The position numbers and the translations under genes were made by a program. From positions 397,467-461,466 of the forward strand of contig VFFE01007622.1 in assembly GCA_008921705.1 (NCBI GenBank): a stretch of DNA of 64,000 nucleotides. Reading direction: 5' to 3'. Position 1 is the first letter of the stretch, and each line of letters opens with the position of its first letter. Positions 24,734 through 34,949 of this stretch are shown here, piece after piece. Origin of the DNA: Burhinus oedicnemus. Its lineage: Eukaryota > Chordata > Aves > Charadriiformes > Burhinidae. Under the pieces are notes generated by a model. The model made no database searches, was not told the DNA's origin, and was given only the letters and a program-made list of their open reading frames with translations.

Positions 24734-24809
24734 ACCTGTCCATCAAAATCGTTGTTATACATGAATGTGGCACTGAATCCATGTATAACAAGACTCTTGA
24801 TGGACAGGT
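24734..24809. repeat. 30-bp inverted repeat with 16-nt loop in INSIG2 intron 1
   Basis: The left arm 24734-24763 begins ACCTGTCCATCAA and ends TTGTTATACATG. The right arm 24780-24809 is its complement with 4 central mismatches out of 30. The loop is 16 nt. The size of stem and loop resembles a microRNA precursor, or a small inverted duplication made by template switching. No transposon termini or target duplication are evident. No known miRNA is claimed. Confidence 0.85.
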
Positions 24810-25617
24810 TTTTTTAAAAAGAGTGATTGGGATGGGAACTCTGCCATTCCTGTAGTGCTGGCAGAGTTCCTTATGTAGGATGCTACCTAGTGCACGGGCA
24901 GGGGGAGCTCCTTTTCCCTTCACTTTCAGGTTCTTTTGTGCCTGATTACAGTTACTGTTTGTAATAATGTATGGTGGTTTTCACCAAAAGTATGTGACTT
25001 CAGTAAACATTTCTCTGTATTAAGATTACTTCTCTGGTTTGCTGAGTTGTTTGCTCTTATCTGGGGTTATGAAAATGGATGCACTGCGGGACTGCTGAAA
25101 TTCTGACTCCATCCTGAAAAATATTTCTTAGATTTCACTTTCTAGTTGAGAAATGATTTTTTGGCTTCTCTTCAAGAAGAGAGATCTGCGAACCTCTGTG
25201 ACTGACTTGAAACTAAGGGCTGTGTTTACTTGCTTCTGAGTTACACAATCTCCAGTTGTTGCTTTAAGGAAGGGAGGAAAGCAATTTATTGTTACTGCAA
25301 AGCAAGCCTTTCTTCCATCTGATATCGGTTTAATTTCTTCACCGCTTCTCTGTGGTTTCACATTCTTAGCTGTCCCATCCCACATGTTTCCTGCTCCTAT
25401 GTCTCCTAGTAGACAAAGGTATTTGTAAAACCTGTTTTCTTTGTAAGGCATTTTTGCAGCCGTGATTGGTTCTGCTCTCAAATGACTAATTGCCTCCTCA
25501 GAAAATTCACAAAAATATAATAGCCATATTTTTTAACCCAAACTCCAATTTATTTAAGAGAAATATATTTAATGTTTCTTATGTCTGCATTTTTCACACT
25601 TTTTTATTATTTTTCAG

Positions 25618-25714
25618 GGTTTGGGTCTCTCCTAATTGAGGAGAGTCAAAATACTGATTGCAAGTGAATCCTCCTCAGTCAGCCTGTTGGATGTCTCCGA
25701 GAACATAAGAAGTC
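25618..25714 (+). other. INSIG2: INSIG2 exon 2, 5'UTR part
   Basis: Untranslated part of exon 2 after the CAG acceptor at 25615-25617. It contains the end of uORF 1 and a second short uORF (25691-25708). Confidence 0.8.
25691..25708 (+). other. INSIG2 upstream ORF 2, 5 codons
   Basis: ATG TCT CCG AGA ACA TAA (MSPRT) ends 6 bases before the main ATG. Its context is weak (T at -3, T at +4), so most ribosomes would be expected to scan past. It does not depend on exon 1 and would be present in any transcript containing exon 2. Confidence 0.5.
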
Positions 25715-25958
25715 ATGGCAGAAAATGATGCAATGCCAACCTTACCAAAAAAGTGTGGCCCTTACATTTCATCTGTAACCAGTCATGGCATGAATTTGGT
25801 AATTCGTGGTGTAGTGCTGTTTTTTATTGGCGTATTTCTTGCATTAGTATTAAACTTGCTTCAGATCCAGAGAAACGTTACTCTCTTCCCCCCTGATGTG
25901 ATCACAAGCATCTTCTCCTCAGCTTGGTGGGTACCACCTTGCTGTGGCACAGCGTCAG
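25715..25958 (+). CDS. INSIG2: INSIG2 coding exon 1 of 5 (exon 2)
   Basis: Encodes residues 1-81 and the first base of codon 82: the cytosolic N-terminus, the first membrane segment and the start of the second. The donor GTAAGT at 25959 is a perfect consensus. Reading through the donor would continue open to 26107 but loses all similarity to INSIG2, which confirms the exon edge. Confidence 0.97.
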
Positions 25959-28900
25959 GTAAGTTCAGCTGTGTACGTGTGCCTGGCATGGAGATGAAAG
26001 GGTGGATAGGTAGTTATATAGTTATAAAAAACTATATAAAAGGTGTGGAAGATAAAAATTTCTCTTCTAGCATCACTGCCCTTTCTGAGCTATTACTATC
26101 CCTCTGATCTCCCCGTGTAAACACAAATACCCATGCATGTGTCCAGAAACTGTTGTTCTGCTAACTTGTTATACTGTAATATTGTTAGCAGAACATAACC
26201 TTTGGTTTTTCTCCTGGGTTAGAGTACAAGTTTAAGAGACTTCAGAAGGTGGTGGCAGTTGTAACCTTGAGGCTGGATTACAGGAATGTGCTCTACAGGC
26301 AGCCATCACATACAGTCTGGAAGTGCCAGATGGTGCAGCATGCAGTATCTTGTTTTGAGTGCAGCAAACCACCCTGAGTAATGCTCCCTTTTGTGGTCCA
26401 GCTTTCCATTTCTTCCTAATTCCAGTTCAAGGTATCGCTTTAGCTCCATAAAGCTAGCAGACCTGACTGTGTCTTGGAGAGTTGAGGCCAGGCATGCAAT
26501 TTGCGGTTGTAGAGGTGTGTTGCAGAACAAAGCGCCTCGGTTAGATTTATGTATCAAGTCAGGTGATGTGAACGTGCTCCATTTCTCCCATGACTGTGTA
26601 GGGAGTTGAAGCTTTTGCATGTTTACCTAGTTTAAGTCAGATATCTACTGTACCTAGTAAGAAATATCCCTTTTTCTTCTTCTTTCATCTTCAAATATCA
26701 AGGCATATTCCGTGTTACAAGCCTGATGGAATTTGGCTTTCTGCTTGGCTCTGAAGATCACTGATCCCATGGGTCAGTTATACGCTTTCTAAGGGAATAT
26801 TCTTAGCAGCCAGTACTGGAGGATTCTGCTTTAGCGAACCTTTACAGTAAAGGCAGTATCTTCCTAGAGGTCAGTTTTAATAAGATTGAGAAGCTCGTGT
26901 TTCTGGGTTTTAATATGAGTCAATAAACTAGCTTTTGAGTTGGCATCACTGTTTTTCTAATGATAATATTTAAGTCTATTTTTTTCCTAACCATCTAATT
27001 GCTTTCTTGTTGAAATACTACACCCCAGATGTCATAGAGGAGCTTGATTTGAAAGGAAACCCTCCAAATATCTCTCTGAATACGTCAGTTTTGTTCTCCT
27101 GTGAAAATGCGTTTGACATGTTACAGTGGCAGTTACATACCTGCTTTATCTGCTAGTTGTCTTAGTCCTCTTTCTGTTGTCTTACTGAGATGGTTAGTTT
27201 TTGGGTTGTATCCTGCATTTGCTGCGTTTTTCTCTTATACTTTAAACCGATTGTCTTGACAAACATGTCTGGTAAAGGTTTGATCTTTCATATATGGAGT
27301 AGTGGGGGTTGAAATGACAGAATCCCAACTTGCAGCAGCAATGCATAAGGTTTGCAATGTTCACTGTCAGCTGTTTGCATCAGGCTGCATCTCATGCTCT
27401 CTTGGGTCATCTGAGAACACCGTCTGCAGCTGCGTGTGGGGAAGCTGTGAAGGCTAGATCTTGGCATCATCTCAGAAGAAACTTGTGGGCCTTTCTGGTT
27501 CTGATGAGTTGGTATTTTTGATGGAAAGACTGGATATGGCTGGTAAAGTATAGTCAGTCACCTGCTAGGCATTTGCACTACTTGATTTTAAGCCACCTGA
27601 TTTAAAGATATTACTGCCTTAATTGGCTTTTCCCAGCAGGAGTGACCCCTGTTGAGGTGTTCCAAGTTCTTTCTTTTTCATTATCAGTCTTTTCTTCTCC
27701 ATTTTCTCTCCTTCTGTGCTAGCATACATACAGGGAACCTATGTGGTAATGATGATAATTCACCCATTTTCTTACCATTCGTACTTGCACAGCCTTCCTG
27801 GAATTGACATGAACATTTCTCTGCAATATGGTTTATTATTATGAACAGAATAAAGGTATTTTGCATATTTATGATCAGTGGTGATGGAGGCAGCTTTCAG
27901 AGAAGTACTTTCATCCGTCACTGTTATTAGTCATCAGTTTGGCCCAATGCCTTTAGCAAGAAAATTGCTCAGGGACTTGTTTTTTTTTCCCTCTCCAGCT
28001 TTGCTGGTGATTTATTTTCCCAAATCCTGGAGATGAGTTTCCTCCCTGGCAGAATAAAGAGCATTTGCCGTAACATCCCCCCAGCAGCAAGCCAGACTGA
28101 GGGCACTGGAGTCTGTACCAATGACTCAGGCTCTGCCCCACTCTTGCAGCACCAGTTTAACATTAGACACCAGTGTTATTCCTCAGCGGTGTTGGTAACA
28201 GTCATTTCAGCTGCAGTTGCAGTAGAGAACACATTTATGAAGAAATGTTCAAAGAGCATAGCAGTTCCCTGGGGTTGAAAGTCCTGTTTGCTTTCTGTAT
28301 TCAACAGCTACCGTAGGCTCTTGGCTTTCCCTCTTCTGTGTGAACCTTTATAGTAGCATTGAAGAAGAGAAAAACATTATCCAAACAAAAAACTGCTTGT
28401 AACAACAACAAAAGAAGACACAAAATATTGATGTTACAAACTGCACTCTGCCATTACTGTGGTGTGTTGTGTTTTGCAGTTATTTAAACATGTATGTTTG
28501 CTATGTGGGATTTTCAGAAGTGCCAGCCTGCAAGCCATTACTGCTCTGTTTGAACTACAATGTGAGACTGCAGATTTTGGTAGGGTGCAGAGCTCTTTCA
28601 TCCTCTGCCCCTAATTCACATTGTCTCTGTTTTGCTACTTCTGACACATCACTGCTGCAGTGGTTGAAGATTCTGCCGAAGTTTTACAGGGCTTTTTTAA
28701 ATAATGAAATTGTTTGAAAATCCTCTTCTTTTACAATGTATGTTTTGTACTGTTTATCCTTAAAAGATCTGTTTTGGTAGTTGCAATAATTGTCAAAGTC
28801 TAGATAGTCTTTATTTTAGTTAAATACTGCCAGTGCTTTAACTTTTGGGCGTTTTTTCTTTCTTGTCTCCACAGCTGTGATTGGGTTATTGTACCCATGC

Positions 28901-31900
28901 ATGGACAGACATCTGGGAGAGCCACATAAATTTAAGAGAGAATGGTCCAGTGTAATGCGATGTGTGGCAGTCTTTGTGGGAATAAATCATGCCAGCGCTG
29001 TATCCTATATTCTAATGAAATTGGCAATAACAAATGGGTTTCCACTAAAACAAAGCTCACATAGTCAGTCATGGGGAATTGTTGTTAAAGATACAACATG
29101 CAGCATTTTTGCAAGGGAAGTGCAAAATACTTTAATTATTCAAATAAAATAAATAAAATAAGTGTGGGGAAATATTTATGTGGTAGGTATTACAGAAAAG
29201 TGCTTTAAGACATTCCAAGGGTTGATGTCCTTTTAACACCATAGTGAGAGGTTGAAGCCCAGTCTTGAGGTCGTCAGTGAAGCACGTGCAGTTTGCAAAG
29301 AATGGGGAAAACTCAGGACCAGGTAATACCCAAGTAAGCGTTGTTACCCCATTCTGCAAATGATGCCTTGATGCTAAGAGAGTAGTTACCATTCCTGTGG
29401 TCATTCAGTAAAAGCAATTAGAAGTCAGTCAGCGTGTTGCAGTACTTTATAGTCCTCCTAATTGTGTAGCTATTCAGGTACATCCTTGCACAAGCGTGGT
29501 CAAAATTGGTGTCTCTTCCCTCTGAAGCAGCTGGGGACATGCTGGGTGACAGGGTGCTTTTCACGTGGACTGACACACCTTACTGGCAGTGCTGTGAATC
29601 TTGGTGGTTTTGTGTAGTCATGCCTAGGGCCTCCTCTGTCAGGTAAAACCGGGTTCTGCCTGTGAAAATTGGGTCCTTGTAAACTGATTAAAAAGAAAGT
29701 TGATCATCTCTGGAACTCTCGTCTCCTTCAGTGTCAGCTCCAACATGGTTTGCAGAAACCGTGCTAAGAAGTTCTGATTGCCTGCTACTAAATCTCCTCA
29801 CTTCCAGGAAAAGAGGGCAAGTTAAGTGAAAGATGGGAGAGCTGGCTGAATTCTTACTGAGGTGGCTTGGCCCTCGGATGGGTTTTGTTGTTGTTTGGTT
29901 TTGTTCCCACCAGCCATCCTATCTGGTATGGCCAGATGAGCTGGGGCTGCCAAGGTTCAGAGTCATTCCCACTGTCCCTCACAAACCTTGCTCTCCCTGC
30001 CAAAGATGCATTAATCTGGTCCTGTGGTTCTCGCTGACCTGGACCATGCCTGTTGTGTAAGCACATGCAGCTTCGCTGCTTTTAAGAAATACAAGAGAAT
30101 TGACACCTTCTCTCTGCATAGGTCAGATTATTTACAGCAGACCTTCTTGCAGTTTTCTAACAGCTATTACGCATATTCCAAGACATCATTAATGTACTGT
30201 CTGTATTTCCTCCTTGACAGCTCTCCAGACGGCTTTCTTTTCAGCTTACTACCAGTTCTGCACATTACCAAATTTGGTGTGGGGTTTGGTCTTGTTTGAC
30301 ACTTTTTCTGATGCTATTGATTTTTATCCTATAATTATTTATTTCAGTTAGTTGAACTTCTTTCTCATTTCCTTTAGGTCTCTCTCCAGGTCTTTGTGAG
30401 AAAACAGGGCAGTGTTTTTATGTTGTCATCCCATAAATTTGCTTTCGGGCTTATGAAACTTGACAGCCTCCTATTTAATAATCTGTTTTGGGCAGGAGTA
30501 GTGAGGATGAGTTAGTATTTCCAAAACATTTTGAAGAATGTGAAACACTACAAAGATATCTGGAGTGGCTTCATGCTTTTATCACAGGGTTGACAAAACT
30601 GATTTTCAGTGTTGATTTATAGGAATACTTTCACAGTAATATTATTTACGTTTTGTTCTATAGAAAACATTAACATTTGTAATGTTTAGCTGAATCTAAA
30701 CTAGCATGTAAATTAAACAAAATTACAATTAAGTAAGAGTGACAAATACCCTTTTTCAGTAAATCCTTGTGATTTAGAGGAGTCTAATGCTAGATTTAAG
30801 ATTTCCTGCTTAGTGTAATAAAGGAGCAGGTAACGATGAGATATCCTTACTCTGAACAGTAACATGTGCATTGTATGTGTGTGTAAAACGCCTGCGTTAC
30901 CTCATAGGTGTATAGTTGCTTCGCTTTTGTACAGTGCTAAGACCCTAAAAATGTGAAGAAGTGTCATAAGTTTTTAGTTTCCTGACGTTTTGGCACCACA
31001 AGGCTTATTTCCTTGTACCTGATAGCTGTGCGATAGCTGATGCAGCTAGTGCTGTATTTTTTAATATTTTTTTCTGTTGTGCCAAAATATGATAAACAGA
31101 ATGAAGAAAACTGCTTTACACTTGTATATGATATTTCCAAGCTTATCCTTAACAATCAACACAGAAAGTGGATTTTGCCAACAATATCCAGTTGTCTCTC
31201 ACATTAGCAGCCCTGTCAATTGGATTGTGGTGGACGTTTGATAGATCACGAAGTGGCTTTGGTCTTGGAGTAGGAATTGCTTTCCTGGCCACATTGGTGT
31301 CACAACTTCTGGTCTACAATGGAGTTTATCAGTAAGTATTTACTCATTTAAGGTTAAATGATAGTCTCCTGGAGCTATAACGTAAAATCAGAATAACTGA
31401 AAGGGTAGAATTTTACATGATTTCCAAAGCTGCCAGCACTTAATTTTGAGCGTAACATAAATTAGACTGTTCATGAAAGCTCTTATGTGTTTGTAAGTGA
31501 GACTTTTGGTTGGAAGTCGCTTATTTCAGTAAAATTACTACCTTACCAATGTGTAATGTGCTTTTTTTTAGTTGAACAAATGGGATTATAATCAGTAAGA
31601 AGCTTTCATTGTTATTTGCTGCGAGTAATTAAATTTCAACAATACAAGTCCTTTTTAGTTGAAATGTCCTAATATTTAAATTTCTGGATTTGTCTTGTGA
31701 TTGGAGGACTCTATGTATTGCACAATGTTGAGCTCAAAAATGTGTGTTCTTTTCCAGATACACGTCTCCAGATTTCCTTTATGTTCGTTCCTGGTTGCCA
31801 TGTATATTTTTTGCTGGTGGAATAACTATGGGCAATATCGGCAGGCAGCTGGCAATGGTAAGTTTGGAGGGGGGGTCGATTGCCTTCTAGTAAAAGTTTT

Positions 31901-32386
31901 AATCTATGTGTCATTCCTTCCTTCATATCTACCAATCAGCTACTTGACTTGACGTGGAGTAAGGTAGAAATCGGTAATCATTGCTTTTTTATCTAGTTAG
32001 TGAGCCGTTAGTACTGTTATTCAGAGCAAGGCCCATGACTTTGCTCTGTACACTCTCAGTTGCGTACTGCTAGTCCTTTCAGGACCAGGAGCTAAATAAG
32101 AACTCCCATGTTTCGGGAGAAGTCAGGCCATCCCCTAAGGCTGAACTGCTCTTTCTGCTGCTCAAGGAGACAGAAATTGCAGCCAATGGTGTGTGCACAG
32201 AACTTAGGGAGACCAAACTTATCTGGATGAAGTATAAACTAAGCTATTTTATCACCCATTTTGTAGAAGAATGCCCCTCATAGCAGTCTTTTTCATTAGT
32301 TGTGTAAATTAATATTATTAATTTTGTCAACTTCTGTTTTTCAGTATGAATGCAAAGTCATCGCAGAGAAGTCTCACGAGGACTGA
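25715..32386 (+). CDS. INSIG2: Insulin-induced gene 2 protein (five coding exons)
   Basis: Exons 25715-25958, 28875-28999, 31165-31331, 31758-31857 and 32345-32386 join in frame to 225 codons plus TGA, the length of mammalian INSIG2. The protein sits in the ER membrane, binds oxysterols and SCAP to hold SREBPs in the ER, and recruits HMG-CoA reductase to ubiquitin ligases for degradation. Recognisable stretches include [30 protein letters not shown], the [11 protein letters not shown] turn, [12 protein letters not shown] and [11 protein letters not shown]. Six hydrophobic segments fall at about residues 29-51, 71-90, 107-124, 131-148, 153-173 and 188-205. Asp149, needed for SCAP binding, and Cys215, the modified tail cysteine, are present. 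The start ATG has G at -3 and +4. The tail ends KSHED, where I recall KSHQE in human. Identification is by recall, not database search. Confidence 0.97.
26014..26039. repeat. 10-bp perfect inverted repeat, 6-nt loop
   Basis: TTATATAGTT at 26014-26023 pairs with AACTATATAA at 26030-26039 around ATAAAA. It lies 55 bp past the exon 2 donor. It is AT-rich, so chance is possible. Confidence 0.6.
26154..26195. repeat. 12-bp perfect inverted repeat, 18-nt loop
   Basis: TGTTCTGCTAAC at 26154-26165 pairs exactly with GTTAGCAGAACA at 26184-26195. It lies in intron 2, about 200 bp past the donor. Confidence 0.7.
28875..28999 (+). CDS. INSIG2: INSIG2 coding exon 2 of 5 (exon 3)
   Basis: Encodes residues 82-123 (the split codon 82 gives Ala). 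It covers the loop [12 protein letters not shown] and the third membrane segment ending GINHASA. The donor is GTATCC at 29000, a weaker match than the other donors in this gene. Intronic sequence after it stays open for 50 codons. Confidence 0.96.
29000..31164 (+). other. INSIG2: INSIG2 intron 3
   Basis: Weak donor GTATCC, acceptor AATCAACACAG ending 31164, 2165 bp. The acceptor has a poor pyrimidine tract. The first 150 bp stay in frame with exon 3 and are followed by overlapping AATAAA hexamers at 29143-29157. No other gene or repeat is seen. Confidence 0.9.
29143..29157 (+). terminator. Candidate intronic poly(A) signal cluster
   Basis: Three overlapping AATAAA hexamers (29143, 29148, 29152) lie around the stop (29150-29152) of the read-through frame from exon 3. 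GT-rich sequence (AAGTGTGGGG, TTATGTGGTAGG) follows within 30 bases. This matches the layout of a working cleavage site. A plain AT-rich patch is the alternative. Confidence 0.3.
31165..31331 (+). CDS. INSIG2: INSIG2 coding exon 3 of 5 (exon 4)
   Basis: Encodes residues 124-178 and two bases of codon 179. It starts [10 protein letters not shown], holds the fourth and fifth membrane segments, and includes Asp149 in the conserved [10 protein letters not shown] stretch. The donor GTAAGT at 31332 is consensus. Where I recall Thr in human ATLVTQLL, this reads Ser. Confidence 0.97.
31332..31757 (+). other. INSIG2: INSIG2 intron 4
   Basis: Short intron of 426 bp with GTAAGT donor and TTCTTTTCCAG acceptor. 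Nothing else is seen in it. Confidence 0.95.
31758..31857 (+). CDS. INSIG2: INSIG2 coding exon 4 of 5 (exon 5)
   Basis: Completes codon 179 and encodes residues to Met212. It contains [15 protein letters not shown] and the sixth membrane segment with [14 protein letters not shown]. The donor GTAAGT at 31858 is consensus. Confidence 0.97.
31858..32344 (+). other. INSIG2: INSIG2 intron 5
   Basis: Short intron of 487 bp ending in the CTTCTGTTTTTCAG acceptor. Nothing else is seen in it. Confidence 0.95.
32345..32386 (+). CDS. INSIG2: INSIG2 coding exon 5 of 5 (exon 6)
   Basis: Thirteen codons plus TGA give the cytosolic tail [13 protein letters not shown]. Cys215, reported in mammals as a ubiquitin-accepting cysteine that controls INSIG2 stability, is present. 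The rest of the exon is 3'UTR. Confidence 0.95.
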   Translation, partial: YECKVIAEKSHED

Positions 32387-32799
32387 GGAGAAACAGTGTG
32401 CACCTTTTAAACAGGAAAATACCTGACAAATGACTGTTGGAGGAGCATAAGGAACACTTGACTATGAAATTGCCAAAATGCAATTTTTTTCCCTTGAGTG
32501 GTACACATTACTGCAATCTGTGATTGCTGCTTCTATAGAAACCTTGATGTCTGATTTTGATTACTGTGAAGTTACAATAGTATGCAATACATTTGACAAT
32601 ATTGGTTCAATTATAGGATTCTTTTTTCCAAATCTAAACTGAGTTTACCGTAAATTCTTGTCTGTCCATAATGTTGCAGTGCCAAACTGAACCTTTGCAC
32701 TACGTTTCTGTAGCTGAAACTTCTGCTTCACTTTATCTTGAAAGTTTTGAGGAATTTGTTCTTAATAGCTCAGTGAAAGACAGGGAATTCAGATTTAGG

Positions 32800-32805
32800 A
32801 ATAAA
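32800..32805 (+). terminator. INSIG2: Candidate proximal INSIG2 poly(A) signal
   Basis: AATAAA about 410 bp after the stop. The T-rich downstream sequence is weak. Confidence 0.35.
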
Positions 32806-33934
32806 GATCTTCTCTTTCCATGATGATAGCCCGTATTATCTTTATGAAATTCATGAATTACAGGTGAGCTTTGATGCAATAAGTAACTGATTTATGCCTG
32901 TTATCACACTGTATCATTCTTCTTACATCACAGGTGAGGACACTTAATATGGATTGTATGGGTTATTGCTGTAGCATTTCATTTGGCTGTGGTACATGCC
33001 CAGTATCACAGAATACAGAAATGGAAACCGAGGCTGGAAATTATTTGCGGTATTTTTTTTTTTTTCCCCACTAGTACAACATGTTTGTATATGAATTTAT
33101 GTGGACCATCATCAGATGTCAACAGATTCTGAAACTACTTGTTGTGTTGAGTGAAGGGATACAATTCGGGTCATTCTCGTACAATCCCTGAAGTTGACTT
33201 GTGTTGATCCTTTATGAAAAAAAAAAAAAAAAAATCTTGGGGAGTTTTTATTGCAAAACTTAATTCTGCTGAACTAAATCAGCCACTACCATATAGTGTC
33301 ATAAACCCCTCCATTACCAATGTTACTGTTGATAGCTCTTGTCTACTACCTGGTCTGTTCGCAGAGATCAGCGGAAGGAGACAAGGCTGTATTTTAGGTA
33401 CTGATGTAGCCCTTATTGCTGTGACTATGGTCCAGGCAACCATAAATGCATTTGTTCTTCTAGCAATTTTCTGAGGTAGAGAAATGCTGTTACCCCTATT
33501 TTACAGGTGCCTGCGCACAGAAAGTCTGATAGGGCAGAGAGCTGAAATAGGCTGTGTGCTAATCGGTTCCCTGAAGAAGAAGGATTTTAGTGTGTGACCC
33601 ATATTTGCAGGCATATGTGGAATTTCCTCTTGGCTTTGCAGCTTGCTTTTAAGACCATGAGATGAAAGAACTTGTGCAAGAAGGCAGAAAGCAGACTTCA
33701 AGAGGACACTGCTAACTCGCGCCAGCAGTGAATTTGGCATGGGATGTCTCTGCTTTGTTTTCCCCCTTTTGTCTATGTGTTGATGTTTTAATGTATTTGT
33801 TTCCTTTTTTTGTCTTGGAAGTAATATTTTTTTAAAATCTTCCATGAAGGGTTTGTAAGATGTTACACCTCCCTCACCTAGGGAGGCTGGAGTTGGTCCA
33901 AAGAACAAATAGATGTTTAGACAAGTTTTTTATT

Positions 33935-33940
33935 AATAAA
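33935..33940 (+). terminator. INSIG2: Candidate main INSIG2 poly(A) signal
   Basis: AATAAA followed at once by a TGTGTGTGTG element and then GCATTGTACAC. The spacing of the GT element is short but it supports a cleavage site here. Confidence 0.45.
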
Positions 33941-34337
33941 TGTGTGTGTGCATTGTACACAAAGCTTGAAATAGGCAACTTTTTCAGTCTTACATGCTTA
34001 TCTCTAAGTCTGAAAAGTATGTAATGGAGTGCTTCCAAAATTGTTGTAACAAAAGAGGTGGTCACAAAAGGAAAATTTCTTGAATGGGGAAATGTAAAAA
34101 TAACAAATAAGCAAATGGTATTAAAAAGAGCTTGGTTCTGCCGCTCCACAAAGTTTCATCAGCTTAGCACGGGTCCATGACAATTCAACACCTGAAGCAC
34201 ACTCTCATGGGGTTAATGTTTCAGGAAAGCACTTAGAGATGTGCTTTGCTTTAAGCAGAGGTAGAACATGGTTAAGTAGATTCCTGACTAGAGATTTTCT
34301 TTTAATCAAGCCATACGGCAATAAGAAGCATTTTATT

Positions 34338-34343
34338 AATAAA
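34338..34343 (+). terminator. INSIG2: Candidate distal INSIG2 poly(A) signal
   Basis: AATAAA in TTTTATTAATAAAACC. No clear GT-rich element follows closely. Confidence 0.2.
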
Positions 34344-34905
34344 ACCAAGAAACTTTTAGGGCATGAACTAAGGCTGAGTTTCTTGAGGCAGGCTCTGGCA
34401 TTTCACTGAAGAAGCTGTTGGGTCCCTTTCCGTACAGTATTTGGCCTCGTCCACCTTCTTTACCTAAACAAATGGCTTCAGCTTGGTGAGCAGCATGATG
34501 AGTCCCTCTTGAATTATCAGGGCATGAATGGCATAAAAATTCACATTTCTTATGCTAACTGTAGGGAATAACATGGCACCTCAGTAGCCAGTGTGCTGAC
34601 TTGGTAAACAATGTACTTTTGTCACGACCAATAAGTGTACGCAACTGGAGATGAGTAGTTTTTATTGTTCACTTGGTGGTAGAACTGCTTTTACCTGCCA
34701 GTCTAAATATTTACACAGAAGAAGCCTTGTGCATGTTAAAATGTGCAGTACGTGAGAAGTGGTTCTTGTGCATCTGTGACACCCACTTTACAACACTTTG
34801 CACTCAGATTCATCTAAACCTGGTTAGACTGTGCTGTCCACTGACAACTTTTAAATTTCATTTTGGAAATTCTGAGCATGTTGTGCAAAGGCAGCAATCA
34901 TCCAA

Positions 34906-34911
34906 AATAAA
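34906..34911 (+). terminator. INSIG2: Candidate far-distal INSIG2 poly(A) signal
   Basis: AATAAA followed by TTTGGGTGGAG and, about 20 bp on, a TATGTGTGTTA element. This is a good layout, but 2.5 kb from the stop codon. Confidence 0.3.
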
Positions 34912-34949
34912 TTTGGGTGGAGTCCTTTATTATATGTGTGTTACTATTT

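Larger units (their letters stand above)
21350..25617 (+). other. INSIG2: INSIG2 intron 1
   Basis: GTGAGT donor at 21350 and TTTTTATTATTTTTCAG acceptor ending at 25617, 4268 bp. It contains the right part of the CpG island, a 16-bp perfect palindrome (22140-22155), an 11-G run (23112-23122), a T13 run (24381-24393) and a long inverted repeat (24734-24809). Mammalian INSIG2 has an alternative liver-type first exon that splices to exon 2. A bird counterpart could lie in or upstream of this intron, but I cannot point to it. Confidence 0.75.
21336..25639 (+). other. INSIG2 upstream ORF 1, spliced, 11 codons
   Basis: This joins 21336-21349 to 25618-25639. The ATG has a strong context (A at -3, G at +4). 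After splicing at the donor 21350 and acceptor 25617, it reads 11 codons (MAEAEVWVSPN) and stops at TGA 25637-25639, well before the main ATG at 25715. It exists only if transcription starts upstream of 21336 and exon 1 joins exon 2 as proposed. If used, it would lower or regulate INSIG2 translation. Confidence 0.4.
25959..28874 (+). other. INSIG2: INSIG2 intron 2
   Basis: GTAAGT donor to CCACAG acceptor, 2916 bp. It contains two perfect-arm hairpins close to the donor (26014-26039 and 26154-26195). The open frames inside it, for example near 26306-26620, overlap on both strands and are not recognisable. Confidence 0.9.
32387..33960 (+). other. INSIG2: INSIG2 3'UTR, end approximate
   Basis: Follows the TGA and is AT-rich, with an A18 run at 33217-33234 that could cause internal oligo-dT priming. 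The proposed end follows the AATAAA at 33935, which gives about 1.6 kb. The true end may be one of several signals. Confidence 0.55.
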
